From contig JBAVGO010000128.1 of NCBI GenBank assembly GCA_049684915.1, positions 1 to 64,000 on the forward strand: a DNA stretch of 64,000 nt, in the 5' to 3' direction. Position numbers and translations under genes: made by a program. The notes below the pieces were generated by a model. That model was not told where the DNA came from. It was given only the letters and a program-made list of their open reading frames with translations, and made no database searches. Shown piece after piece: positions 63,453-64,000 of the stretch. Each line of letters starts with the position of its first letter. Position 1 is the first letter of the stretch. This stretch comes from GWB2-37-7 sp049684915. Its GTDB lineage: Bacteria; Bacillota; Clostridia; Lutisporales; Lutisporaceae.

Positions 63453-64000
63453 CTATTCAAACAGCTTCTTTAATCCTTCAGTGTAAGGTGCTTTGACTAT
63501 ACCCTTCTCCGTGATTATCGCAGTTATCAGCTCACTTGGTGTAACATCAAAAGCAGGATTGTAAACCTTTATACCTTCTGGTGCTGTTCTTTTTCCAAAG
63601 GCACAGGTTATCTCATCAGCATGTCTTTCCTCTATAGGTATGTCTTCTCCCGTCAATGTTTCTAAATCAATAGTAGTGGTTGGTCCAGCTATATAAAAGG
63701 GTATGTTATGAGCCTTTGCCAACACAGCAAGTCCGTAAGTGCCTATCTTATTTGCGGTATCTCCATTTGCAGCCACTCTGTCACAGCCCACTATTACTGC
63801 ATCTATAAGTCCCTTTTTCATAACCATAGCTGCCATATTGTCACAAATAAGAGTGACATCTATATCCGCTCTGTTAAGCTCCCAAGTAGTTAATCTTGCT
63901 CCTTGAAGCAATGGTCTCGTCTCATCGGCATAAACCTTTATGTTCCAGCCTCTGTCCTTTGCCAGATATAAAGGTGCCAAGGCAGTTCCATATTGGGAAG
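63453..64000 (-). CDS. mtnA: Methylthioribose-1-phosphate isomerase MtnA (5' part outside the window)
   Basis: This is the C-terminal 180 or so residues of the isomerase in the methionine salvage pathway (or of the related translation-initiation-factor-2B-like family). It includes APLYLAKDRGWNIKVYADET, RPLLQGARLT, ELNRADIDVTLICDNMAA and IVGCDRVAANGDTANKIGT, with the catalytic Asp in the last. The frame continues past 64000, so the true start is not in view. Confidence 0.95.
   Translation of the reverse strand, partial: SQYGTALAPLYLAKDRGWNIKVYADETRPLLQGARLTTWELNRADIDVTLICDNMAAMVMKKGLIDAVIVGCDRVAANGDTANKIGTYGLAVLAKAHNIPFYIAGPTTTIDLETLTGEDIPIEERHADEITCAFGKRTAPEGIKVYNPAFDVTPSELITAIITEKGIVKAPYTEGLKKLFE

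Noticed and set aside
1..64000. tRNA, rRNA or CRISPR array
   Set aside because: I found no cloverleaf-like run ending in CCA context, no rRNA sequence and no regularly spaced repeats.

Overview
This window is chromosomal DNA from a low-GC, endospore-forming, anaerobic Firmicute, most likely class Clostridia. The evidence is the sporulation set spoIIGA-sigE-sigG, SpoVD and a Spo0E-like peptide, an oxygen-sensitive class III ribonucleotide reductase, a SCIFF-type radical SAM maturase, strong AG-rich ribosome binding sites, and frequent TTG/GTG starts. No rRNA, tRNA or CRISPR array was seen.

Layout. (1) About 0.5-5.4 kb, plus strand: a complete branched-chain amino acid ABC transporter (livK-H-M-G-F) behind a T-box leader that probably reads isoleucine tRNA. 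(2) 5.5-8.6 kb, minus: nrdR-nrdD-nrdG. (3) 8.7-31.8 kb, minus: one long division/cell-wall/sporulation cluster. In transcription order it runs mraZ, rsmH, ftsL, spoVD-type PBP, murE, murF, mraY, murD, ftsW, murG, murA (interrupted), ftsQ/divIB, two DUF881 genes, sbp, ftsZ, spoIIGA, sigE, sigG and ylmC/ymxH. (4) 32-34 kb: a Spo0E-like peptide gene, lgt, and a ClpP-fold membrane-type protease relative. (5) 35.2-36.8 kb, plus: an AT-rich cassette with a 37-residue peptide, an attenuator hairpin and a radical SAM/SPASM enzyme, probably a RiPP system. (6) 37-45 kb: deoC, pduL, a SCIFF-type maturase without its peptide, a tiny DUF1858-like gene with an in-frame TGA exactly where the second redox cysteine belongs (candidate selenoprotein), a thioredoxin-reductase-like flavoprotein, and membrane and lipoprotein genes. 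(7) 45-48 kb: a sulfur-relay/CoA-disulfide-reductase operon with its ArsR repressor and a perfect 32-bp palindromic operator. (8) 48-54 kb: an O-antigen-ligase-like protein and a large S-layer-homology protein. (9) 54-64 kb: a frameshifted TauE/SafE exporter, a CBS-regulated Mn-pyrophosphatase, a P-type cation ATPase under a yybP-ykoY manganese riboswitch, prfC, a 2H phosphoesterase, psuG and the 3' part of mtnA.

The most striking feature is a 2,756-bp serine-recombinase element (about 16,946-19,714) inserted inside the codon for the catalytic cysteine of murA. A 13-bp direct repeat flanks it. Precise recombination between the two copies would restore a 420-residue MurA with an intact active-site loop. 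The predicted excised junction forms a 15-bp-arm dyad with one mismatch, as expected for a serine integrase attP. The element carries only the recombinase, a small upstream ORF and a two-HTH regulator, so it looks like a minimal gene-interrupting switch comparable in logic to sigK-skin elements. Whether it excises, and whether another murA paralogue covers the essential function, cannot be decided from the sequence.
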